Shown here: one piece after another, positions 50,458 through 62,810 of the stretch
How the letters are laid out: each line of letters opens with the position of its first letter
Position numbering within the stretch: the stretch's first letter is position 1
Assembly (NCBI RefSeq): GCF_029227915.1
Contig: NC_079880.1
Span: 1,800,001-1,864,000, forward strand
Length of the DNA: 64,000 nucleotides
Reading direction: 5' to 3'
Source: Hydractinia symbiolongicarpus
Lineage: Eukaryota > Cnidaria > Hydrozoa > Anthoathecata > Hydractiniidae
Notes under the pieces: generated by a model
The model's database searches: none
Seen by the model: the letters and a program-made list of their open reading frames with translations, nothing else
What the model was told of the DNA's origin: nothing
Position numbers and translations under genes: made by a program

Positions 50458-52889
50458 AAATCGTTCGGGAAATGAGTTTACTCCCTGGGTACTTTCTTTG
50501 TATACTTTTGACTATACGGGCCAAGCCCGGGATTTACGGGAAATCGCGGGTTTTCGTTTGCCGGCGATTAAACTTTTTTTATTCAGCGTCTCATCAAAAA
50601 TGAAAACATTTTTAAAAACTACAAGTCTTATGCGTTTTAGTGGTGAAAAAATAATTTAAAAAATCGTTCTGGAAATGAGTTTACTCCCTGGGTACTTTCT
50701 TTGTATACTTTTGACTATACGGGCCGAGTCCGGGATTTACGGGAAATCGCGGGTTTTCGTATGCCGGCAATTAAACTTCCATTATTCAGCGTCTCATCAA
50801 AAATGAAAACATTTTTAAAAACTACAAGTCTTATGCGTTTTAGTGGTGAAAAAATAATTTAAAAAATCGTTCGGGAAATGAGTTTACTCACTGGGTACTT
50901 TCCTTGTATACTTTTAACTATACGGACCGAGTCCGGGATTTACGGGAAATCGCGGGTTTTCGTTTGCCGGCGATTAAACTTCTTTTATTCAGCGTCTTAT
51001 CAAAAATGAAAACTTTTTTAAAAACTACAAGTCTTATGCGTTTTAGTGGTGAAAAAATAATTTAAAAAATCGTTCTGGAAATGAGTTTACTCGCTGGGTA
51101 CTTTCTTTGTATACTTTTGACTATACGGGCCGAGTCCGGGATTTAAGGAAATCGCAGGTTTTCGTTTGCCGGCGATTAAACTGCTTTTATTCAGCGTCTC
51201 ATCAAAAATGAAAACATTTTTAAAAACTACAAGTCTCATGCGTTTTAGTGGTGAAAAAGTAATTTAAAAAATCGTTCGGGAAATGAGTTTACTCCCTGGG
51301 TACTTTCTTTGTATACTTTTGACTATACGGGCCAAGCCCGGGATTTACGGAAAAACGCGGGTTTTAGTTTGCCGGCGATTAAACTTCTTTTATTCAGGGT
51401 CTCATAAAAAATGAAAACATTTTTGAAAACTACAAGTCTCATGCGGTTTAGTGGTGAAAAAATAATTTAAAAAATCGTTCGGGAAATGAGTTTACTCCCT
51501 GGGTACTTTCTTTGTATACTTTTGACTATACGGGCCGAGTCCGGGATTTAAGGAAATCGCAGGTTTTCGTTTGCCGGCGATTAAACTGCTTTTATTCAGC
51601 GTCTCATCAAAAATGAAAACATTTTTAAAAACTACAAGTCTCATGCGTTTTAGTGGTGAAAAAGTAATTTAAAAAATCGTTCGGGAAATGAGTTTACTCC
51701 CTGGGTACTTTCTTTGTATACTTTTGACTATACGGGCCAAGCCCGGGATTTACGGAAAAACGCGGGTTTTAGTTTGCCGGCGATTAAACTTCTTTTATTC
51801 AGGGTCTCATAAAAAATGAAAACAATTTTGAAAACTACAAGTCTCATGCGGTTTAGTGGTGAAAAAATAATTTAAAAAATCGTTCGGGAAATGAGTTTAC
51901 TCCCTGGGTACTTTCTTTGTATACTTTTGACTATACGGGCCGAGTCCGGGATTTACGGGAAATCGCGGATTTTCGTTTGCCGGCGATTAAACTTCTTTTA
52001 TTCAGCGTCCCATCAAATATGAAAATATTTTTGAAAACTACAAGTCTCATGCGTTGAGTGGTAAAAAAATAATATAAAAAATCGTTCGGGAAATGAGTTT
52101 ACTCCCTGGGTACTTTCTTTGTATACTTTTGACTATACGGGCCAAGCCCGGGATTTACGGGAAATCGCGGATTTTCGTTTGCCGGCGATTAAACTTCTTT
52201 TATCCAGCGTCCCATCAAATATAAAAATATTTTTGAAAACTACAAGTCTCATGCGTTTAGTGGTAAAAAAATAATATAAATAATCGTTCGGGAAATGAGT
52301 TTACTCCCTGGGTACTTTCTTTGTATACTTTTGACTATACGGGCCAAGCCCGGGATTTACGGGAAATCGCGGGTTTTCGTTTGCCGGCGATTAAACTTTT
52401 TTTATTCAGCGTCTCATCAAAAATGAAAACATTTTTAAAAACTACAAGTCTTATGCGTTTTAGTGGTGAAAAAATAATTTAAAAAATCGTTCTGGAAATG
52501 AGTTTACTCCCTGGGTACTTTCTTTGTATACTTTTGACTATACGGGCCGAGTCCGGGATTTACGGGAAATCGCGGGTTTTCGTATGCCGGCAATTAAACT
52601 TCTTTTATTCAGCGTCTCATCAAAAATGAAAACATTTTTAAAAACTACAAGTCTTATGCGTTTTAGTGGTGAAAAAATAATTTAAAAAATCGTTCGGGAA
52701 ATGAGTTTACTCACTGGGTACTTTCCTTGTATACTTTTAACTATACGGACCAAGTCCGGGATTTACGGGAAATCGCGGGTTTTTGTTTGCCGGCGATTAA
52801 ACTTCTTTTATTCAGCGTCTCATCAAAAATGAAAACATTTTTAAAAACTACAAGTCTCATGGGCTGTAGTGGTGAAATAATAATTTAAA
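50458..52889 (+). repeat. Block duplicated at 9-monomer spacing, with internal dimer
   Basis: Three monomers at about 50458-51040 recur at about 52281-52863 (offset 1823 bp). They share AAACTTTTTTTATTC, CGTATGCCGGCAATT and CTCACTGGGTACTTTCC with CTTTTAACTATACGGACC. Between them an F-G dimer is repeated (51067-51471 and 51472-51876, 405 bp), marked by TTCAGGGTCTCATAAAAAATG. The marker GCGTTGAGTGG appears at about 50.03, 52.05 and 54.68 kb. Confidence 0.8.
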
Positions 52890-53489
52890 AAATCGTTTGG
52901 GAAATGAGTTTACTCCCTGGGTACTTTCTTTGTATACTTTTGGCTATACGGGCCGAGTCCAGGATTTACGGGAAATCGCAGGTTTTTGTTTGCCGGCGAT
53001 TAAACTTCTTTTATTCAGCGTCTCATCAAAAATGAAAACTTTTTTAAAAACTACAAGTCTTATGCGTTTTAGTGGTGAAAAAATAATTTAAAAAATCGTT
53101 CTGGAAATGAGTTTACTCGCTGGGTACTTTCTTTGTATACTTTTGACTATACGGGCCGAGTCCGGGATTTAAGGAAATCGCAGGTTTTCGTTTGACGGCG
53201 ATTAAACTGCTTTTATTCAGCGTCTCATCAAAAATGAAAACATTTTTGAAAACTACAAGTCTCATGCGTTTTAGTGGTGAAAAAGTAATTTAAAAAATCG
53301 TTCGGGAAATGAGTTTACTCCCTGGGTAGTTTCTTTGTATACTTTTGACTATACGGGCCAAGCCGGGATTTACGGGAAATCGCGGGTTTTCGTTTGCCGG
53401 CGATTAAACTTCTTTTATTCAGCGTCTCATCAAAAATGAAAACATTTTTAAAAACTACAAGTCTTATGAGTTTTAGTGGTGAAAAAATA

Positions 53490-54690
53490 ATTTAAAAAAT
53501 CGTTCTGGAAATGAGTTTACTCCCTGGGTACTTTCTTTGTATACTTTTGACTATACGGGCCAAGCCGGGATTTACGGGAAATCGCGGGTTTTCGTTTGCC
53601 GGCGATTAAACTTCTTTTATTCAGCGTCTCATCAAAAATGAAAACATTTTTAAAAACTACAAGTCTTATGCGTTTTAGTGGTGAAAAAATAATTTAAAAA
53701 ATCGTTCTGGAAATGAGTTTACTCACAGGGTACTTTCTTTGTATACATTCGACTATACGTGCCAAGCCCGGGATTTACGGGAAATCGCGGGTTTTCGTTT
53801 GTCGGCGATTAAACTGCTTTTATTCAGCGTCTCATCAAGAATGAAAACATTCTTGAAAACTACAAGTCTCATGCGTTTTAGTAGTGAAATAATAATTTAA
53901 AAAATCGTTTGGGAAATGAGTATACTTCCTGGGTACTTTCTTTGTATACATTTGACTATACGGGCCGAGTCCAGGATTTACGGGAAATCGCAGGTTTTCG
54001 TTTGCCGGCGATTAAACTTCATTTATTCAGCGTCTCATCAAAAATGAAAACATTTTTAAAAACTACAAGTTTCATGCGTTTTAGTGGTGAAAAAATAATT
54101 TAAATAATCGTTCGGGAAATGAGTTTACTCCCTGGGTACTTTCTTTGTATACTTTTGACTATACGGGCCGAGTCTGGGATTTACGGGAAATCGGGGATTT
54201 TCGTTTGCCGGCGATTAAACTTCTTTTATTCAGCGTCCCATCAAATATGAAAATATTTTTGAAAACTACAAGTCTCATGCGTTTAGTGGTAAAAAAATAA
54301 TATAAAAAATCGTTCGGGAAATGAGTTTACTCCCTGGGTACTTTCTTTGTATACTTTTGACTATACAGGCCGAGTCCAGGATTTACGGGAAATCGCAGGT
54401 TTTCGTTTGCCGGCGATTAAACTTCATTTATTCAGCGTCTCATCAAAAATGAAAACATTTTTAAAAACTACAAGTCTCATGCGTTTTAGTGGTGAAAAAG
54501 TAATTTAAAAAATCGTTCAGGAAATGAGTTTACTCCCTGGGTAGTTTCTTTGTATACTTTTGACTATAAGGGCCAAGCCGGGATTTACGGGAAATCGCGG
54601 GTTTTCGTTTGCCGGCGATTAAACTTCTTTTATTCAGCGTCTCATCAAAAATGAAAACATTTTTAAAAACTACAAGTCTCATGCGTTGAG
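53490..54690 (+). repeat. ~1.2-kb block repeated 3644 bp downstream (copy 1)
   Basis: The order E, D, C, B, C, E here is repeated at about 57134-58330. Shared rare markers are TTTTAGTAGTGAAATAATAA, ATGAGTATACTTCCTGGG, GTATACATTTGAC and AAGTTTCATGCG. The C monomer with GAGTATACTTCC also recurs at about 59.57 and 60.79 kb. The intervening 2.4 kb holds the trimeric HORs. Confidence 0.75.
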
Positions 54691-54913
54691 TGGTAAAAAA
54701 ATAATATAAAAAATCGTTCGGGAAATGAGTTTACTCCCTGGGTACTTTCTTTGTATACTTTTGACTATACGGACCGAGTCCGGGATTTACGGGAAATCGC
54801 GGGTTTTCGTTTGCCGGCGATTAAACTTCTTTTATTCAGCGTCTCATCAAAAATGAAAACATTTTTAAAAACTACAAGTCTCATGGGCTTTAGTGGTGAA
54901 ATAATAATTTAAA

Positions 54914-57140
54914 AAATCGTTTGGGAAATGAGTTTACTCCCTGGGTACTTTCTTTGTATACTTTTGACTATACGGGCCGAGACCAGGATTTACGGGAAAT
55001 CGCAGGTTTTTGTTTGCCGGCGATTAAACTTCTTTTATTCAGCGTCTCATCAAAAATGAAAACTTTTTTAAAAACTACAAGTCTTATGCGTTTTAGTGGT
55101 GAAAAAATAATTTAAAAAATCGTTCTGGAAGTGAGTTTACTCACTGGGTACTTTCTTTGTATACTTTTGACTATACGGGCCGAGTCCGGGATTTAAGGAA
55201 ATCGCAGGTTTTCGTTTGCCGGCGATTAAACTGCTTTTATTCAGCGTCTCATCAAAAATGAAAACATTTTTGAAAACTACAAGTCTCATGCGTTTTAGTG
55301 GTGAAAAAATAATTTAAAAAATCGTTTGGGAAATGAGTTTACTCCCTGGGTAGTTTCTTTGTATACTTTTGACTATACGGGCCAAGCCGGGATTTACGGG
55401 AAATCGCGGGTTTTCGTTTGCCGGCGATTAAACTTCTTTTATCCAGCGTCCCATCAAATATAAAAATATTTTTGAAAACTACAAGTCTCATGCGTTTAGT
55501 GGTAAAAAAATAATATAAATAATCGTTTGGGAAATGAGTTTACTCCCTGGGTACTTTCTTTGTATACTTTTGACTATACGGGCCGAGACCAGGATTTACG
55601 GGAAATCGCAGGTTTTTGTTTGCCGGCGATTAAACTTCTTTTATTCAGCGTCTCATCAAAAATGAAAACTTTTTTAAAAACTACAAGTCTTATGCGTTTT
55701 AGTGGTGAAAAAATAATTTAAAAAATCGTTCTGGAAGTGAGTTTACTCACTGGGTACTTTCTTTGTATACTTTTGACTATACGGGCCGAGTCCGGGATTT
55801 AAGGAAATCGCAGGTTTTCGTTTGCCGGCGATTAAACTGCTTTTATTCAGCGTCTCATCAAAAATGAAAACATTTTTGAAAACTACAAGTCTCATGCGTT
55901 TTAGTGGTGAAAAAATAATTTAAAAAATCGTTCGGGAAATGAGTTTACTCCCTGGGTAGTTTCTTTGTATACTTTTGACTATACGGGCCAAGCCGGGATT
56001 TACGGGAAATCGCGGGTTTTCGTTTGCCGGCGATTAAACTTCTTTTATCCAGCGTCCCATCAAATATAAAAATGTTTTTGAAAACTACAAGTCTCATGCG
56101 TTTAGTGGTAAAAAAATAATATAAATAATCGTTCGGGAAATGAGTTTACTCCCTGGGTAGTTTCTTTGTATACTTTTGACTATACGGGCCGAGTCCAGCA
56201 TTTACGGGAAATCGCAGGTTTTCGTTTGCCGGCGATTAAACTTCATTTATTCAGCGTCTCATCAAAAATGAAAACATTTTTAAAAACTACAAGTCTCATG
56301 CGTTTTAGTGGTGAAAAAATAATTTAAAAAATCGTTCTGGAAGTGAGTTTACTGCCTGGGTACTTTTTTTTGTATACTTTTGACTATACGGGCCAAGCCC
56401 GGGATTTACGGAAAAACGCGGGTTTTCGTTTGCCGGCGATTAAACTTCTTTTATTCAGCGTCTCATCAAAAATGAAAACATTTTTGAAAACTACAAGTCT
56501 CATGCGTTTTAGTGGTGAAAAAATAATTTAAAAAATCGTTCGGGAAATGAGTTTACTCCCTGGGTAGTTTCTTTGTATACTTTTGACTATACGGGCCAAG
56601 CCGGGATTTACGGGAAATCGCGGGTTTTCGTTTGCCGGCGATTAAACTTCTTTTATCCAGCGTCCCATCAAATATAAAAATATTTTTGAAAACTACAAGT
56701 CTCATGCGTTTAGTGGTAAAAAAATAATATAAATAATCGTTCGGGAAATGAGTTTACTCCCTGGGTAGTTTCTTTGTATACTTTTGACTATACGGGCCGA
56801 GTCCAGCATTTACGGGAAATCGCAGGTTTTCGTTTGCCGGCGATTAAACTTCATTTATTCAGCGTCTCATCAAAAATGAAAACATTTTTAAAAACTACAA
56901 GTCTCATGCGTTTTAGTGGTGAAAAAATAATTTAAAAAATCGTTCGGGAAATGAGTTTACTGCCTGGGTACTTTTTTTTGTATACTTTTGACTATACGGG
57001 CCAAGCCCGGGATTTACGGAAAAACGCGGGTTTTCGTTTGCCGGCGATTAAACTTCTTTTATTCAGCGTCTCATCAAAAATGAAAACATTTTTGAAAACT
57101 ACAAGTCTCATGCGTTTTAGTGGTGAAAAAATAATTTAAA
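54914..57140 (+). repeat. Two overlapping trimeric HORs (606 and 608 bp)
   Basis: The first trimer runs 54914-55519 and 55520-56125 (GAGACCAGG monomer, F-type monomer with the anchor TCTGGAAGTGAG, E/B chimera). The second runs 55925-56532 and 56533-57140 (E/B chimera, GAGTCCAGCATTT monomer, monomer with TACTGCCTGGG and an eight-T run). The E/B chimera at 55925-56125 ends the first array and begins the second, so it is the pivot between the two periods. Confidence 0.85.
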
Positions 57141-58330
57141 AAATCGTTCGGGAAATGAGTTTACTCCCTGGGTACTTTCTTTGTATACTTTTGACTATAC
57201 GGGCCAAGCCGGGATTTACGGGAAATCGCGGGTTTTCGTTTGCCGGCGATTAAACTTCTTTTAATCAGCGTCTCATCAAAAATGAAAACATTTTTAAAAA
57301 CTACAAGTCTTATGCGTTTTAGTGGTGAAAAAATAATTTAAAAAATCGTTCTGGAAATGAATTTACTCACAGGGTACTTTCTTTGTATACATTCGACTAT
57401 ACGTGCCAAGCCCGGGATTTACGGGAAATCGCGGGTTTTCGTTTGCCGGCGATTAAACTGCTTTTATTCAGCGTCTCATCAAAAATGAAAACATTCTTGA
57501 AAACTACAAGTCTCATGCGTTTTAGTAGTGAAATAATAATTTAAAAAATCGTTTGGGAAATGAGTATACTTCCTGGGTACTTTCTTTGTATACATTTGAC
57601 TATACGGGCCGAGTCCAGGATTTACGGGAAATCGCAGGTTTTCGTTTGCCGGCGATTAAACTTCATTTATTCAGCGTCTCATCAAAAATGAAAACATTTT
57701 TAAAAACTACAAGTTTCATGCGTTTTAGTGGTGAAAAAATAATTTAAATAATCGTTCGGGAAATGAGTTTACTCCCTGGGTACTTTCTTTGTATACTTTT
57801 GACTATACGGGCCGAGTCCGGGATTTACGGGAAATCGGGGATTTTCGTTTGCCGGCGATTAAACTTCTTTTATTCAGCGTCCCATCAAATATGAAAATAT
57901 TTTTGAAAACTACAAGTCTCATGCGTTTAGTGGTAAAAAAATAATATAAAAAATCGTTCGGGAAATGAGTTTACTCCCTGGGTACTTTCTTTGTATACTT
58001 TTGACTATACAAGCCGAGTCCAGGATTTACGGGAAATCGCAGGTTTTCGTTTGCCGGCGATTAAACTTCATTTATTCAGCGTCTCATCAAAAATGAAAAC
58101 ATTTTTAAAAACTACAAGTCTCATGCGTTTTAGTGGTGAAAAAGTAATTTAAAAAATCGTTCGGGAAATGAGTTTACTCCCTGGGTAGTTTCTTTGTATA
58201 CTTTTGACTATACGGGCCAAGGCGGGATTTACGGGAAATCGCGGGTTTTCGTTTGCCGGCGATTAAACTTCTTTTATTCAGCGTCTCATCAAAAATGAAA
58301 ACATTTTTAAAAACTACAAGTCTCATGGGC
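57134..58330 (+). repeat. ~1.2-kb block, copy 2
   Basis: Second copy of the 53.5-54.7 kb block, offset 18 monomers. Differences include CTATACAAGCCGAG (first copy CTATACAGGCCGAG), GGCCAAGGCGGG and TTTTAATCAGCG. The ending diverges to CATGGGCTTTAGTGG in place of GCGTTGAGTGG. Confidence 0.75.
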
Positions 58331-58760
58331 TTTAGTGGTGAAATAATAATTTAAAAAATCGTTTGGGGAATGAGTTTACTCCCTGGGTACTTTCTTTGTA
58401 TACTTTTGACTATACGGGCTGAGTCCAGGATTTACGGGAAATCGCAGGTTTTTGTTTGCCGGCGATTAAACTTCTTTTATTCAGCGTCTCATCAAAAATG
58501 AAAACTTTTTTAAAAACTACAAGTCTTATGCGTTTTAGTGGTGAAAAAATAATTTAAAAAATCGTTCTGGAAATGAGTTTACTCGCTGGGTACTTTCTTT
58601 GTATACTTTTGACTATACGGGCCGAGTCCGGGATTTAAGGAAATCGCAGGTTTTCGTTTGCAGGCGATTAAGCAGCTTTTATTCAGCGTCTCATCAAAAA
58701 TGAAAAAATTTTTGAAAACTACAAGTCTCATGCGTTTTAGTGGTGAAAAAATAATTTAAA

Positions 58761-59570
58761 AAATCGTTCGGGAAATGAGTTTACTCCCTGGGTAGTTTCT
58801 TTGTATACTTTTGACTATACGGGCCAAGCCGGGATTTACGAGAAATCGCGGGTTTTCGTTTGCCGGCGATTAAACTTCTTTTATTCAGCGACTCATCAAA
58901 AATGAAAACATTTTTAAAAACTACAAGTCTTATGAGTTTTAGTGGTGAAAAAATAATTTAAAAAATCGTTCTGGAAATGAGTTTACTCACAGGGTACTTT
59001 CTTTGTATACATTCGACTATACGTGCCAAGCCCGGGATTTACGGGAAATCGCGGGTTTTCGTTTGCCGGCGATTAAACTGCTTTTATTCAGCGTCTCATC
59101 AAAAATGAAAACATTCTTGAAAACTACAAGTCTCATGCGTTTTAGTGGTGAAAAAATAATTTAAAAAATCGTTCGGGAAATGAGTTTACTCCCTGGGTAG
59201 TTTCTTTGTATACTTTTGACTATACGGGCCAAGCCGGGATTTACGAGAAATCGCGGGTTTTCGTTTGCCGGCGAATAAACTTCTTTTATTCAGCGACTCA
59301 TCAAAAATGAAAACATTTTTAAAAACTACAAGTCTTATGCGTTTTAGTGGTGAAAAAATAATTTAAAAAATCGTTCTGGAAATGAGTTTACTCACAGGGT
59401 ACTTTCTTTGTATACATTCGACTATACGTGCCAAGCCCGGGATTTACGGGAAATCGCGGGTTTTCGTTTGCCGGCGATTAAACTGCTTTTATTCAGCGTC
59501 TCATCAAAAATGAAAACATTCTTGAAAACTACAAGTCTCATGCGTTTTAGTGGTGAAATAATAATTTAAA
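58761..59570 (+). repeat. Dimeric E-D duplication, two copies of 405 bp
   Basis: Copies 58761-59165 and 59166-59570 share TTTACGAGAAATCGCGGG and CAGCGACTCATC, found nowhere else that I saw. The second copy has GCGAATAAAC. The first has TTATGAGTTTTAG. The D tail differs between copies (GTGAAAAAATAATTT versus GTGAAATAATAATTT). Confidence 0.85.
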
Positions 59571-61190
59571 AAATCGTTTGGGAAATGAGTATACTTCCTG
59601 GGTACTTTCTTTGTATACTTTTGACTATACGGGCCGAGTCCAGGATTTACGGGAAATCGCAGGTTTTCGTTTGCCGGCGATTAAACTTCATTTATTCAGC
59701 GTCTCATCAAAAATGAAAACATTTTTAAAAACTACAAGTTTCATGCGTTTTAGTGGTGAAAAAATAATTTAAATAATCGTTCGGGAAATGAGTTTACTCC
59801 CTGGGTACTTTCTTTGTATACTTTTGACTATACGGGCCGAGTCCGGGATTTACGGGAAATCGGGGATTTTCGTTTGCCGGCGATTAAACTTCTTTTATTC
59901 AGCGTCCCATCAAATATGAAAATATTTTTGAAAACTACAAGTCTCATGCGTTTATGGTAAAAAAATAATATAAAAAATCGTTCGGGAAATGAGTTTACTC
60001 CCTGGGTACTTTCTTTGTATACTTTTGACTATACAGGCCGAGTCCAGGATTTACGGGAAATCGCAGGTTTTCGTTTGCCGGCGATTAAACTTCATTTATT
60101 CAGCGTCTCATCAAAATAGAAAACATTTTTAAAAACTACAAGTCTCATGCGTTTTAGTGGTGAAAAAGTAATTTAAAAAATCGTTCGGGAAATGAGTTTA
60201 CTCCCTGGGTACTTTCTTTGTATACTTTTGACTATACAGGCCGAGTCCGGGATTTAAGGAAATCGCAGGTTTTCGTTTGCCGGCGATTAAACTGCTTTTA
60301 TTCAGCGTCTCATCAAAAATGAAAACATTTTTGAAAACTACAAGTCTCATGCGTTTTAGTGGTGAAAAAATAATTTAAAAAATCGTTCGGGAAATGAGTT
60401 TACTCCCTGGGTAGTTTCTTTGTATACTTTTGACTATACGGGCCAAGCCGGGATTTACGGGAAATCGCGGGTTTTCGTTTGCCGGCGATTAAACTTCTTT
60501 TATTCAGCGTCTCATCAAAAATGAAAACATTTTTAAAAACTACAAGTCTTATGCGTTTTAGTGGTGAAAAAATAATTTAAAAAATCGTTCTGGAAATGAG
60601 TTTACTCACAGGGTACTTTCTTTGTATACATTCGACTTTACGTGCCAAGCCCGGGATTTACGGGAAATCGCGGGTTTTCGTTTGCCGGCGATTAAACTGC
60701 TTTTATTCAGCGTCTCATCAAAAATGAAAATATTCTTGAAAACTACAAGTCTCATGCGTTTTAGTGGTGAAATAATAATTTAAAAAATCGTTTGGGAAAT
60801 GAGTATACTTCCTGGGTACTTTCTTTGTATACTTTTGACTATACGGGCCGAGTCCAGGATTTACAGGAAATCGCAGGTTTTCGTTTGCCGGCGATTAAAC
60901 TTCATTTATTCAGCGTCTCATCAAAAATGAAAACATTTTTAAAAACTACAAGTCTCATGCGTTTTAGTGGTGAAAAAATAATTTAAATAATCGTTCGGGA
61001 AATGAGTTTACTCCCTGGGTACTTTCTTTGTATACTTTTGACTATACGGGCCGAGTCCAGGATTTACGGGAAATCGCAGGTTTTCGTTTGCCGGCGATTA
61101 AACTTCATTTATTCAGCGTCTCATCAAAAATGAAGACATTTTTAAAAATTACAAGTCTCATGCGTTTTAGTGGTGAAAAAGTAATTTAAA

Positions 61191-62810
61191 AAATCGTTCG
61201 GGAAATGAGTTTACTCCCTGGGTACTTTCTTTGTATACTTTTGACTATACAGGCCAAGCCCGGGATTTACGGAAAAACGCGGGTTTTTGTTTGCCGGCGA
61301 TTAAACTTCTTTTATTCAGCGTCTCATCAAAAATGAAAACATTTTTGAAAACTACAAGTCTCATGCGGCTTAGTGGTGAAAAAATAATTTAAAAAATCGT
61401 TCGGGAAATGAGTTTACTCCCTGGGTACTTTCTTTGTATACTTTTGACTATACGGGCCGAGTCCGGGATTTACGGGAAATCGCGGCTTTTCGTTTGCCGG
61501 CGATTAAACTTCTTTTATTCAGCGTCCCATCAAATATGAAAATATTTTTGAAAACTACAAGTCTCATGCGTTTAGTGGTAAAAAAATAATATAAAAAATC
61601 GTTCGGGAAATGAGTTTACTCCCTGGGTACTTTCTTTGTATACTTTTAACTATACGGGCCAAGCCCGGGATTTACGGGATATCGCGGGTTTTCGTTTGCC
61701 GGCGATTAAACTTCTTTTATTCCGCGTCTCATCAAAAATGAAAACATTTTTGAAAACTACAAGTCTCATGCGTTTTAGTGGTGAAAAAGTAATTTAAAAA
61801 ATCGTTCGGGAAATGAGTTTACTCCCTGGGTACTCTCTTTGTATACTTTTGACTATACGGGCCGAGTTCGGGATTTACGGGAAATCGCGGATTTTCGTTT
61901 GCCGGCGATTAAACTTCTTTTATCCAGCGTCCCATCAAATATGAAAATATTTTTGAAAACTACAAGTCTCATGCGTTTAGTGGTAAAAAAATAATATAAA
62001 AAATCGTTCGGGAAATGAGTTTACTCCCTGGGTACTTTCTTTGTATACTTTTGACTATACGGGCCAAGCCTAGGATTTACGGGAAATCGCGGGTTTTCGT
62101 TTGCCGGCGATTAAACTTCTTTTATTCAGCGTCTCATCAAAAATGAAAACATTTTTAAAAACTACAAGTCTCATGCGGCTTAGTGGTGAAAAAATAATTT
62201 AAAAAATCGTTCGGGAAATGAGTTTAATCCCTGGGTACTTTCTTTGTATACTTTTGACTATACGGGCCAAGTCTGGGATTTACGGGAAATCGCGGCTTTT
62301 CGTTTGCCGGCGATTAAACTTCTTTTATTCAGCGTCCCATCAAATATGAAAATATTTTTGAAAACTACAAGTCTCATGCGTTTAGTGGTAAAAAAATAAT
62401 ATAAAAAATCGTTCGGGAAATGAGTTTACTCCCTGGGTACTTTCTTTGTATACTTTTAACTATACGGGCCAAGCCCGGGATTTACGGGATATCGCGGGTT
62501 TTCGTTTGCCGGCGATTAAACTTCTTTTATTCAGCGTCTCATCAAAAATGAAAACATTTTTGAAAACTACAAGTCTCATGCGTTTTAGTGGTGAAAAAGT
62601 AATTTAAAAAATCGTTCGGGAAATGAGTTTACTCACTGGGTACTCTCTTTGTATACTTTTGACTATACGGGCCGAGTTCGGGATTTACGGGAAATCGCGG
62701 ATTTTCGTTTGCCGGCGATTAAACTTCTTTTATCCAGCGTCCCATCAAATATGAAAATATTTTTGAAAACTACAAGTCTCATGCGTTTAGTGGTAAAAAA
62801 ATAATATAAA
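61191..62810 (+). repeat. Tetrameric HOR, two copies of 810 bp
   Basis: Copies 61191-62000 and 62001-62810 share CATGCGGCTTAGTGG, GCGGCTTTTCG, CTTTTAACTATACGGG with TTTACGGGATATC, and GGGTACTCTCTTTG with GAGTTCGGG. The first monomers of the two copies differ in the GC block (GGAAAAACGCGGG versus CCTAGGATTTACGGG), so one has been replaced or converted. Confidence 0.88.
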
